DNA from: Ananas comosus
Lineage: Eukaryota; Streptophyta; Magnoliopsida; Poales; Bromeliaceae
Reading direction: 5' to 3'
Assembly (NCBI RefSeq): GCF_001540865.1
Contig: NC_033632.1
Location: 3,232,727 to 3,296,726, forward strand
Length of the DNA stretch: 64,000 nt
Both the position numbers and the translations under genes were made by a program. Under the pieces are notes generated by a model that searched no databases, was not told the origin of the DNA, and was given only the letters and a program-made list of their open reading frames with translations. Below are positions 25,923 to 36,400 of the stretch, piece after piece. Every line of letters starts with the position of its first letter. Position 1 is the stretch's first letter.

Positions 25923-26152
25923 GCCCTATTTATTTAATGCGTAGGGAGAATCAACGGCTACCGTATGTCGGTGGTTGTTTGTGATCCTTCTAGACGTGTC
26001 CACGTGTAACAAGACGATTGGCTGCCAAGAAGGGCCTCAAATGGGCCGTAATGGGCCGTGATGGAACCCAGGTCGGCCCAAAAACCGTTAGTTAATCCAA
26101 GATCCGACGTTTCCGTTACTCTTCAACTCCGCCCTTACCCTCCATTTTTAGT

Positions 26153-26153
<1 letters not shown>

Positions 26154-26189
<36 letters not shown>
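26154..26189 (+). repeat. (GA)n tract in the LIKE-COV leader
   Basis: About 18 GA units ending 13 bp before the start codon at 26203. Probably 5' UTR; GA/CT tracts bind BPC-type GAGA factors in plants, but function here is inferred only. Confidence 0.75.
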
Positions 26190-26192
<3 letters not shown>

Positions 26193-26202
26193 TGTGTGGA
26201 TA

Positions 26203-29200
26203 ATGGCGGGGAGAGACAGGGATCGAGATAGGGAGCTCCTGATCCCCGTCGGGAATGGGGCGCTCGGCATCGACGGAGAGGACGTGGCGTTGGTGTCGAC
26301 GGCGGCGACGGCGGTGGCGGTGCCGATCATCGCCCCTCCGACGTCCTCCGCCCGCCACCTCCACCACACCACCGGCATCGAGGTCTTCCCTTTCTCTCTC
26401 TTTTAAATGCAGTGATAGGGAACGAAGAAAGCCTTCTGTATAACAGTCATACTATGACTTCGTTTGGGATTGCGGAGAGATTACGTTAGGTGCGGTGAGA
26501 AACGACGATGGAAAAATATCATGTTTGTTTTCGTACGTAATATTGCGTTCCGCATATTGCCGTCGATTACGATATATTTTCTGCGATCCCATCGGAGAAC
26601 GTAGAAGCATATCTTTGCATGCTTTTTCTCAACTCCATTCTGTCTAATAGTGTTAGATCCACCTCAATACCAAACTAAGCCTATATCTGCTATAACCAGC
26701 TAATTAAATACTTAGAATGTGTAACTCACATATTTTAGACCTTTTTTAAGGGACGAAAATGTTATATAATTGGCCTGCTAGTTCACTATGAGTATGAATA
26801 AAATATAAAACAGAACATAAAGATGTATTTTCAGACACATTTTTATTTATTGTCATTTGTTGTAGAATTTTACTCCACATGAATATTAAAGTAGCGATGC
26901 TGCCCAGTAAAATCTAACGATAGAAAAGACGTCTTAGACGTGCACCATAAAATAAATGATTGGAATTTTTTTTTTGGTGATAAATGGAAGCAGTACGAAA
27001 TGGAGGCGCTCAGCTCTGATTGGTTGGAACTAGTCAACTAGACCTGATAATAGAAAAAAAAAAAAAAAAGAAGAANAAAAGAAGAAAGTTGTCTATGTTT
27101 GAGAAAAAAAATAGAATAATATTTTTGTTATGTAAAAAAAAAAAAAAAAAATCAAGGTGCAGTTGATTAGTATTAATTTTGAGTAGAATCGTATTCAGTT
27201 TACTTCTTCTTTTTTTTTTTTTCCTGGTTTTCTTCGAGTACGATGGTAAAATTTACCTCATTTCTGCAGGCATTTTCCAAAGTTATTCGGAGCTGGGCCT
27301 CCAAGAAATTCATGACTGGATGGTAAGTTTTTTGTTTTGTTTTGTTCTTTTTTGGATTATTGAACATTCATTTATCATGAAGTTTTTTTTCTGAGATATT
27401 CATTAATCATGAAGTTGCAGGAAAATTTAGATGATTATCTGTGCTCAAAACAATCTCTTTTGGTTCATATGTGTTTCATCATGGAAATTCTTTTATGATG
27501 TTGTTTGTAAGGAAATTAAGAAATTCATGATTTAACTCGAGAGCAAATTCCAAACTTAATCTTTTCCTGAGGCAGTTTAGCATTTCAGATACTTATTCTT
27601 TGGTAAACTGCCACCAAATACACGCTCAGATAAAAAGATAACTATTTCTTCAGTAACATTGCAAGCGTAATTATTATAACTAATTTTAGATATTTATACT
27701 ACATTTTGGAGGAAATGTTTGTTGCTGAATTAAGGCATGATTTTAAGCGGAAATGTTAGTATCTTACTCTTTTTCAAGCTAAAATTTGTTGCTTAGAAGT
27801 TATTAATGCTGATGTACAATGCAGGAGGGTTGAAACACAATCTTATTCATTAAATTTCTCGTTTTCTTTTGCAGTGTGATTTTGTTTCCAATAGCTATGA
27901 CTTTCTACATTACCTGGTGGTTCTTCCGATTCGTCGACGGATTCTTTTCACCAATTTATACTCATCTCGGAATCAATGTTTTCGGTAACTACACATATTT
28001 CTCTCCTGTAGAAACTATAGACCCCCATGTACAACATCATCTAGCCTTTCAAAATTTATGCTATCTATTTCTTATTATTCGCTGCTAATCTTCATTGCTT
28101 GAATCCCTTTTTCCAGTAAAAATCATACATGCACTGTGTAAACTATGGCGCATTTTTGAGTTACCAGTGTTTCTGAAACAATCATTAATATCAGCTAGAG
28201 CTAAATATAGATGTTGTGAAATCGAAGATGATGAAAGGTTAAGTACTAAAATCAAAACTTTTATAGTTCAGACACGACTTTGAAATGCGGTTTATGTCAT
28301 GTAATGTCGTATGTTTTACCTTTTTCTTTTTTTAGCACTTTTGAAGGTTAACTGAATTTGCTTTGTGGGTTTTAAAGGACTAGGTTTTATCACTTCAATC
28401 ATCTTCATATTTATGGTGGGTGTGTTCATGTCCTCATGGTTGGGGGCTTCTGTTCTCGGCCTCGGCGAGTGGTTCATTAAGAAAATGCCGCTCGTGCGCC
28501 ATATCTACTCCGCCTCGAAGCAGATAAGCGCAGCCATATCACCAGGTAAAACAAGTACAGCCTTTTTCACTTCCGAATAGAAAGAAAAAAGAAATTCACT
28601 TCCGCGTGCGCGCGCACATACACACACAACATGATCTTCTACTTGCTGAAAAGTGAAAAAAAAGAACAACCATGTAGCAAAAGTGAGATTAATTGAGTGC
28701 TTAGTCCCTCTGCTTTTTTTATGCTACCAATTTGGCATCAGTCTCTTTCCAAATTTATCCATGAGTTCGACATATATATCAATCACATTTATGTTACAAT
28801 TCTCTCTAGTTTTTTTCTTGATTTATATGTCAACAAAATTGTTACAAGCTGGGTCTAGAAACCATACTTGTATGTCTTACAGATCAGAGCTCTCGAGCCT
28901 TCAAGGAAGTGATCATCTTACGCCACCCGCGTATTGGCGAATACGCGATCGGTTTCATTACTTCGACAGTGATTCTTCGCAGTAGCGCAGGTGATGAGGA
29001 GCTTTCATGCGTCTACGTGCCGACCAACCACCTCTACCTCGGAGATATATTTCTTATGAGCAAAAATGACGTGATCAGGCCGAACTTATCTGTGCGAGAA
29101 GCAATCGGTGAGGCCCAATTTTCATCTCGTATTTAGCACATCCTAAGCTTTCATATGAGTAAAGCTGTTTAGAGAAGCACTAATAATTATTTCCTTCAAA

Positions 29201-29730
29201 ATTGGCAAAATTGCGGATCATCATTTGAAAACATCGTGATTTGCGCCTTTTATCCTTCGATGTTCAAAAGTCATAGACACCTTAGTTTCAGAAAATCTGT
29301 TGATCTTGACTGTTGAAAGAGAGTAAAGTACAAACCATCTCGTATCCTTAAAATCTTTGGAAAATCTTTGATCTTGATTGTTGAAAGAGAGTGAAGTACA
29401 AACCATTTCGTATCCTTAAAATCTTCTTTCTCTATGGCTTCTCGTGGTAGCAAGAATAGAAACTTGAAATAGGAGCTTCTTCTTTCAGGGCGTAAAATCT
29501 CATCTTAACCTCCCACCACAGCGAAAACTTCAAAAGCAAATGTTGCCTGTATCGTTTACTTTTCGCATTATTAACCAACTTAGGACTAAATTGTTATTTT
29601 GGGTTTTTGTTGCCTTTCTTTCTGTGCAGAGATTGTTTTATCCGGTGGAATGTCAATTCCACAGATCATATCTACAGTGGAGGGGATTACTGTTCTTGAT
29701 GACAATGTGAGAATAGGGAAAAGCCCTTAA
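26203..29730 (+). CDS. LIKE-COV (DUF502) membrane protein, 278 aa
   Basis: Six exons: 26203-26382, 27270-27322, 27875-27984, 28378-28545, 28883-29107 and 29630-29730, all GT-AG and continuous in frame. The N-terminus MAGRDRDRDRELLIPV is the family hallmark, followed by a variable linker. Then come AFSKVIRSWASKKFMTGC, a first membrane segment (VILFPIAMTFYITWWFF, about 79-95), VDGFFSPIYTHLGINVFG, and a second (GLGFITSIIFIFMVGVFMSS). The conserved loop GEWFIKKMPLVRHIYSASKQ and the C-terminal domain (HPRIGEYAIGFITSTV, VYVPTNHLYLGDI, DVIRPNLSVREAIEIVLSGG) complete it. COV1 and LIKE-COV proteins are Golgi/endomembrane proteins needed for normal vascular patterning and vacuolar sorting in Arabidopsis. 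Intron 1 holds a 226 bp MITE and one ambiguous base (27076). Confidence 0.95.
26456..26681. mobile_element. Tourist-like MITE, 226 bp
   Basis: In intron 1 of the LIKE-COV gene. The left end GACTTCGTTTGGGATTGCGG matches the inverted right end (TCAATACCAAACTAAGCC) with a few mismatches. TAT flanks both sides (26453-26455 and 26682-26684). No coding capacity. Confidence 0.65.
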
Positions 29731-30228
29731 AATTACCAAAAGCTTAGTGAGAAAATGGAAATATTTCTATCGCTTGGATGGATCATCACATACTACTCTA
29801 TCTCTTCACACTGGGTAACATATTATAGTTGCTTATTTGCACCCTTTCTTGTTTTTCTTTTTTTTTTTCTCCCCTTAATTTTCATTTTACTACAACCAAT
29901 CGGGTTGAGATTTTCACACTGAAAAAGATTTAGTTGTTTATCTAGCTATAACCTCTTTTTGTTCTCCATTCACAAGTGCAGGAGAAAGAGACTCACTTTT
30001 TTTTCTTTTGTTTTTAATTGCATGGAAAAGATTTTTGTATTGATTTTGATTGTAACTAGAAGTTGTGAAATTGCTATCTTTTTGTGGCCTATGATGCTTT
30101 AATATTCGTGCCCTTACTCCAGGTTTCTCTCCAGTATGTGCCCTATCATAGGATTTTGTTTTCCTTTTTTATTTGTATAAACTTCAATCCAATCTATAAG
30201 CTTGGTCTCAATTCAACACTGGTATACT

Positions 30229-30720
30229 ATGCGGACAACCTACTTAAACGAGGATGGACGGAGCCTATAGCTTGTGCACTATGTGGGGTGGAAGAGGAAA
30301 CTATGGATCATATATTCACGCAATGCGTATTTAGTAAATTCCTAATAGTAACAGTCTTAGAGGAAATTCAATTGATAGGCCTGGGTGACGAAGTGTCCCA
30401 CATCTGGGATAAGTGGATTTCAAGATTTAGAAATCAGCTTGCTGGTCCTAAGCTAACCGGACTGATAGCTTGTTGGTGGGTTATTTGAGAGATCAGAAAC
30501 GATACGATATTTAGAAAGATAAAAGTTGATCATTTTCTAGCGCTCAATAAGATCGGATACTTGAAGAACTCGTGGGAAGAATTCACCTCGGCAAAGTAGC
30601 TACTTAGGTTTTTTTTTTTTTTTTCGTCTCGACTGAGGTCTATTACCTCACCCATGTAGCCTAGTTCATATTTTTAATGAATGAAACAGGTAGCAAGCTA
30701 CCTTTTTCTCAAAAAAAAAT
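30229..30720 (+). mobile_element. 5'-truncated LINE (zf-RVT remnant)
   Basis: Encodes the C-terminal end of a plant L1-type LINE ORF2: KRGWTEPIACALCGVEEETM then DHIFTQC, the zinc-binding RT-associated domain (Cys-x2-Cys-His-Cys). The reading frame is broken by TGA at 30486-30488, where WWVI is followed by a stop and then EIRNDTIF. The 3' part has a T-run, a short UTR and a terminal A-run (30712-30720). The 11 bp word ACTGGTATACT flanks it on both sides (30218-30228 and 30721-30731) as a target-site duplication. It lies 0.5 kb downstream of the LIKE-COV stop. Confidence 0.85.
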
Positions 30721-31095
30721 ACTGGTATACTCATCAGGATAGAAATGCTTATTTTTAATCCAATAATGAAGATAAATTGGCGCAAATAATATGTTTTTCA
30801 TATAATATCATGTTGGTTTTGTTACTTATGCTTATACTTATGTTTCTTAGTTTAATTGAGTTGAACTAAAATGCTTAGGATGTGTTTTGTTCCCCATTTA
30901 AAAAGAAAAATTGGGACTAAAGCATGTAGAGAGTAGTTATATTATAGAAATTATATTGTAATTAAATCAGCATAATTTATGTTATGTGCTGTTACTTAGT
31001 CTTTGTAGAAATAGATAGAACTGGTGAATGAAGAAAGGGTTGTTTACGGCTGTATCCAAAGCACATTTTCTATATGAGAATTAGTGACTACTAAA

Positions 31096-31169
31096 TCCAT
31101 TGTCGTCTAGTCCGGTTAGGATACCTGGCTTTCACCCAGGCGACCCGGGTTCAAATCCCGGCAATGGAA
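31096..31169 (+). tRNA. tRNA-Glu (UUC)
   Basis: A full cloverleaf can be drawn. The acceptor TCCATTG pairs with CAATGGA over 7 bp with A as discriminator. The anticodon arm is CCTGG-CTTTCAC-CCAGG with anticodon TTC at 31131-31133. The T-arm CCGGG-TTCAAAT-CCCGG is perfect, and A and B boxes are intact. It is intronless and followed 7 bases later by TTTTT. It differs from the usual plant tRNA-Glu body mainly by a G-to-A change in the acceptor (TCCATTG instead of TCCGTTG), compensated on the other side, so it looks functional. Confidence 0.95.
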
Positions 31170-31176
31170 CTGATCC

Positions 31177-31181
31177 TTTTT
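31177..31181 (+). terminator. RNA polymerase III oligo-T terminator
   Basis: Five T residues directly downstream of the tRNA-Glu gene, the standard Pol III stop. Confidence 0.75.
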
Positions 31182-31280
31182 GTCTTGGATATGAATTTTA
31201 TTTGTACCAGATCCAAACTCAACCTAAATCTAAATTAATTTTGCATTATAATATAAATATATAAAAACATATATAGAGGA

Positions 31281-31496
31281 GTAGAGCTACTATGCTTTTT
31301 TTGGCCCTTAGATCAATCTCTTTAATCATTTCTAACTTTTGGATTAATACTATTAACCTGTAAGGACCACTCAATTTTAAGGGTACTACTCAATCCTGGG
31401 AGAACCACAATCATCTCAACCGTATAATTTTTAATCTAATAATCAAAAAGTTTGAAACATCAGATCTTCTATACTTCCGATAATATAGTAGCTCTA

Positions 31497-31498
<2 letters not shown>
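31281..31498. mobile_element. Short MITE-like element
   Basis: TAGAGCTACTAT at the left end is repeated inverted as ATAGTAGCTCTA at the right end, with about 190 bp between and no ORF. It starts about 110 bp downstream of the tRNA gene. An (AT)n run follows at once, so the right flank cannot be used to find a duplication. Confidence 0.6.
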
Positions 31499-31527
<29 letters not shown>

Positions 31528-32873
31528 CTAGTTGAGTATACGTGCAACTACACGTAACAATTTTTTAAATTTATTTTAAATCAATAAACATTTGTAAATC
31601 ATATTTATTCAAAAATTTAGAATAAAATATTTTCTAAATTTATATGTTACATTTTATTAGAAAATATCTACAATATCAAATTTAAATTTTAATATAAAAT
31701 AGATGAATAGATTTGATATCAAAAATTAAAAATTAAATTTAATTCACAATTTAAACTCAAATTTAAATTTTAATGTAAAATAAATGGATAGAAGTGCTAC
31801 TTTTTAACAGATTGAACATAATAGTTCATTTTTATTTTCAATATTTTTAACCAATTGATCATAACCGTTTGTAGAATTGAAGTTATAGATAGGTATGAAT
31901 GTTTTTTTTTAACAAATTGATCATAATCGTTTGTTCTTATTTGAGATAATTTTTTACAAATTGATCATAAATTTGTATATCATATTAATTCAAAAATATG
32001 ATTTACAAATTTATCAACCAATCTATCTTTTAAATTATTTCCATTGTAATATATAGATAGTCCCAAAATTTTAAATTTTAAATTAATTTTATATTTTGAA
32101 TTGAAATATAGATTTACAGTAGATATTCTGGCAAAAATTTGGATAAGCATAAATTTCTTTTCTATTTTAGAGTTAAAAAAATTAAATAAATTTTTAATTA
32201 AAATATAGATTCACAGTAGATATCTTTCGGTTGGCAAAAATTTGGATAAGTATATTTTTTTTTCTATTTTAGAGATAAGTAGAAATTAAAAGTTTGTTTC
32301 ATTACGTTATTTATTTTACGTAAGGAAAGAGAAAACAATTTTTTTTCCCGCCAAAAAATGAGTCTGTCGACAAATCCAAATTTGAAATACGTGTTTTTAT
32401 ATATATATATATTATATTTAAATTTATATTTTAAAAACTTAAATAAATTTTAATATAATATATTTTGAAATATAATAGAAAAGAAAATTGTTTCGGGTTT
32501 TAAATTTTTAATTGAATACCATTTTGAATATAGATTTTCAAAATCCGTCTAGTTCGGATGTGGCTTTCGTGGTCCAGATTCAGATTTTTAAAAACTAAAT
32601 CCAAATCATGACATTCCAAATTAATAGCTAGTAGATCAATCAATTTTAACAAATCTCTCAAAACAGAGGGTACCCAACAAAGGTATCGATTATTTTTGAC
32701 AGAGGGATGTAGAATGTCCCTCGTAGCTGTCGAGATCAGGATGCTCATTTCAATTTCCCAGTAGAGCTTTAACTGTTAAGACCAAGATGCTCATTTCGAA
32801 TTCCCAGAAAAGCAGAAGTTTCGGAATGTTTACTTAAATAACGCTCGATTGCTGCTTCTGGAAGCAGCCAAAA

Positions 32874-32913
<40 letters not shown>

Positions 32914-33405
32914 CACAATAATCATGCATTTTGAAATCAAGATGCATGGTAACTACTTATTCAGCATGAAAAATAATATATCATCAATAAAAAAATAATA
33001 ATAAAATCTCATTAATGATTGTACTCTCCAATCTAAAACAAAACATGATAGATTTTATTTCACTCCTGCTTTTTATGTATTATTATATGACAGCTAGTTC
33101 CTCACAAAAGCTTGGGCCCAAAAATATGGCTTAGGATGCAGTGAATGTCCAAGCAAAGATTACCAAATAAAATTTCCAAACTAGAAAAATTTATCTCATT
33201 AAGGAAAAACAAAAACAAGACAACAATCTATATCACTCGCAATTTCCTTTCTACAATCCGAAAAAAATATAGCACAAATTGGAAAGAGCAATCAAGGAAA
33301 AACTTACTAAAAACTTCACGAGCAATTATTTCCTCCATTTACCGAGTACGAATGGTTGCACTTTTACAGCGGAAGTAGAGAGAGCAGGCATGGTCTTGAA
33401 GTAAT
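31499..33405. other. AT-rich intergenic DNA with (CA)n
   Basis: Strongly AT-rich, with repeated words such as TTTTAACAAATTGATCATAA and a (CA)n microsatellite at 32875-32911. The stretch from about 33030 is probably the 3' flank of the NST1-like gene. No gene was seen. Confidence 0.5.
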
Positions 33406-36400
33406 CTAGAAAAAGGAAAATGTAGCCCCGTTTCTAGAAGAAAACAATCTGTATTCTTCCACATTTGTCTCTTCTTTTGAACAACTATTAGCTTTCGTTA
33501 TAGGCGACTGAGAGACTAATCCTCCAGATATCTCTTCTTTAGATGATAGGGGGTTCAACACTAATCCCGCTGAGAGACCCGCCATAGGGCCGCCAAAGTG
33601 AAACAAAGAGAAGGACGGGCTGTCACTGTGCAGTTCAGAAGCAGTCTCCGGAGAAGCACTTCCCAAGCCGCCGCTTTGTTCTGCCGAATGTGGTCTTGAA
33701 GGGATCTGTCTCTTTGGAAATGAACTTTCAAGAGGGCGCCTACTGCCGATCGGCTCGGCTATAGGGCTAACAACCTGTTGACTTCCACACGAGTCAGCGT
33801 ATTTGTATTGTTCCTTCAAGGTAGGAGTTACTTTACTGCCGTTGTGGTATACGGGATATTGTGTCCCACCAAAGGGAGAAGCTGCTGAGGGTTGTAGACT
33901 GTTGTAGTGAATGGAGAAACCGGGATACCCAACCGGAGTAGGGATAGCAAAGTGGTCAGGCTGGGCAAAAGGCAAAAGCCCATTTGTTGCCCAAGGAGCG
34001 GCAGGTTTACTATAATATCCCATATGCGGAGAAGGGAAAATGGGCATATGCACATTTTGGTTACGCATCGGTGGCATGTTTTGCCGGGTTGGGGACATAT
34101 CCGAACCAAGACGACCATTATTTGAACTGTGAAGAGCTTTTATTGAACTTTCTGGTGGAGACCTTCCTTTATCAATGCTATTTCTTTCTACGGTTTCATC
34201 TGGGAATTTAGAAAAACCAATGCTAAAGCATGCCGACGTGTCTCTCCCATCAGACTGTTGGCTAGCATCCTCTGAATCTGAAGTTGAAGATGATTCATTA
34301 TTTTGAGCACTTGATGAGCTTGTGCTGCTCGGATCAGATATATTATCCAAAGGAAAATTGGACTTGATCGTGAAAGAGTCAATTTCCTTCTCCACACCAT
34401 CCTTTGAATAGCAATCTGATTTTGTTACCACAACAAGCCTACTCTGGTAAGCATTGTCCTCAAGAACTAGGTCATTGTTCAAAGCATCCAAATTCTCAGA
34501 ATTTCTAGAATGTTCTTCCTCCGATCCATTACAACCCTTAGTATTTCCAACTACCTCGGACTGATCATTTTTGGCACAAGTCTCCGAAGCAACATCTGTA
34601 CTTTTTCTAGAACACTTCTCCCACACCTGCTTCGTGTGAAAAATTTTGTTAGGTGAGCTACCAACATAGCTTCCTTTGTCTGGTGGATAACAACCATTAT
34701 TGCTGTATTTTATAGTGCGGTAGAACGGTCTCTGTCCATCCAATGCGCATACTGTTGTATTTGCAGCCTTTATTCTGTAGTCTCCCTGATGATTGCAGTT
34801 ACATGAATGGAAGTCTTGGTATCGATCTCGCATTCTGCTGTTTGAGCAGTGAAACTTGTCACTAAACTTCATTGTGTTACAATTTCTGGTGTTGTTCCTT
34901 AAAACTCTTTCTCTCGACAGCTTGTGCATACCACTCATGCTTCTAGAAGACGCACTTGTTCGTGCGTTCAGTTCGGGTTCATTGTCCTGAATGATCTTGT
35001 CGTACCAATTGGAAGTTTGATCTTGCATTGACTCTTTCCTGAATCTCAGTTTTCGCCTTGACGATTTTGATTGCTCAACAATAAAAGAGCTGTTTCCATC
35101 TCTAGCAGCAGTAAATTCCCGTTCAATGGAATATTGGTGATTCAAAGAGTCATTCTTTAGGTTCCTTTCTGGTGATTGTTCATCCATAATGTAATTTATA
35201 GCATCACCATGTTCACTAACTGAATCTGTGGAGTCGGGAGTGTTAGGTGAATCATCATGTGTACTGGTGGGCGACTCATTAAAAGATGTTGGGCACACGC
35301 CATTAGATGATTTCGAATCAGTAAGCTTTAGTTCTCTCTCCTTCTCCTTTTCTTTCAGCCTCTCTTTTCTTCTAAGCTTCTTTTCTCTCTCCTTCATCCT
35401 CCTCCTCTCCTTGCGCTCTTCTTCCTCACGCTTTTCTTTCTCCTCTTCCTCAAGGAGCTTGGTCTGCGAGTCGATTTGAGGTTATAGATATTCGAAATGG
35501 ATGTGATAAAGCTAACACTTCATTTGCTTGATGTAGTTCATCTTATTTATTAGAATGAGTTACAAAAACTACAGTTGTCCTTTTTCCTCCTTTTCAATTG
35601 TAAGTTGTTTTCAGTCTTGTATTTACTCTTGACTCAAATAGGTAGAAAAATTCGAGATAACTATTCAATTCAGATGTAAGATTTCACGGAGGTGAGTTAG
35701 CATACAGCGTGGGTTCTGTATTTGAACATAAATCTATGCCACGATATATATAATAGATCGGAACCAATAAAGAAATTAAAAGGCCCTACTCATTTATTAG
35801 GACTACCTAAATTAGCAGTTTATCAAGCACCTTCAATTTCTGTAATTTTTTTGACAAGCCAATGCTACCAGCCAGCTGGTTTATTCAAAATTTCACATCC
35901 GATTTCAATTATCATTTCAAAGTTTGGACCTATTTGAGACAGAGTAAGATGCAAGGTTAAAAAGTGCGGTGATAGCTTTTGTAAGTTGGCCTTTATGTTA
36001 CGATATAGCACTTTTATTTCCAGCAGGTAAGTGAAAGGAAAATATAAATATCTAATATACCTGTTTTTCTAATGTGATAATTTCTTTGCACGCGACATGT
36101 ACACGGTCTTCCAGCAACTGTAAGGCCAGTGAAACAAATATACAGTGTGCATTTTGTCGAGCTGTTCCTTCTCTGAAGGCCTTTTCTACCTGGAAAAAGC
36201 TCATAATTAACTTAAGAGTATAATTGAAATAAAACAGATATCATACTTGTTATTGATCTACTTTAGCCTGAGTTACTAGCTAGTGCTTAATGTTTTCGGC
36301 ATAATCAGCAAAGTTAAAACCTAAAATTTCAATCAGGTATACCAAAAGGTAACAAATGCTCCTAAGATGAAGATTGTCCACAACTAATTTAAGTATCTCA

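Noticed and set aside
30084..30488. 134-codon plus-strand ORF as a host gene
   Set aside because: The C-terminal half is the LINE zf-RVT remnant inserted between target duplications; the N-terminal part is chance read-in from the flank.
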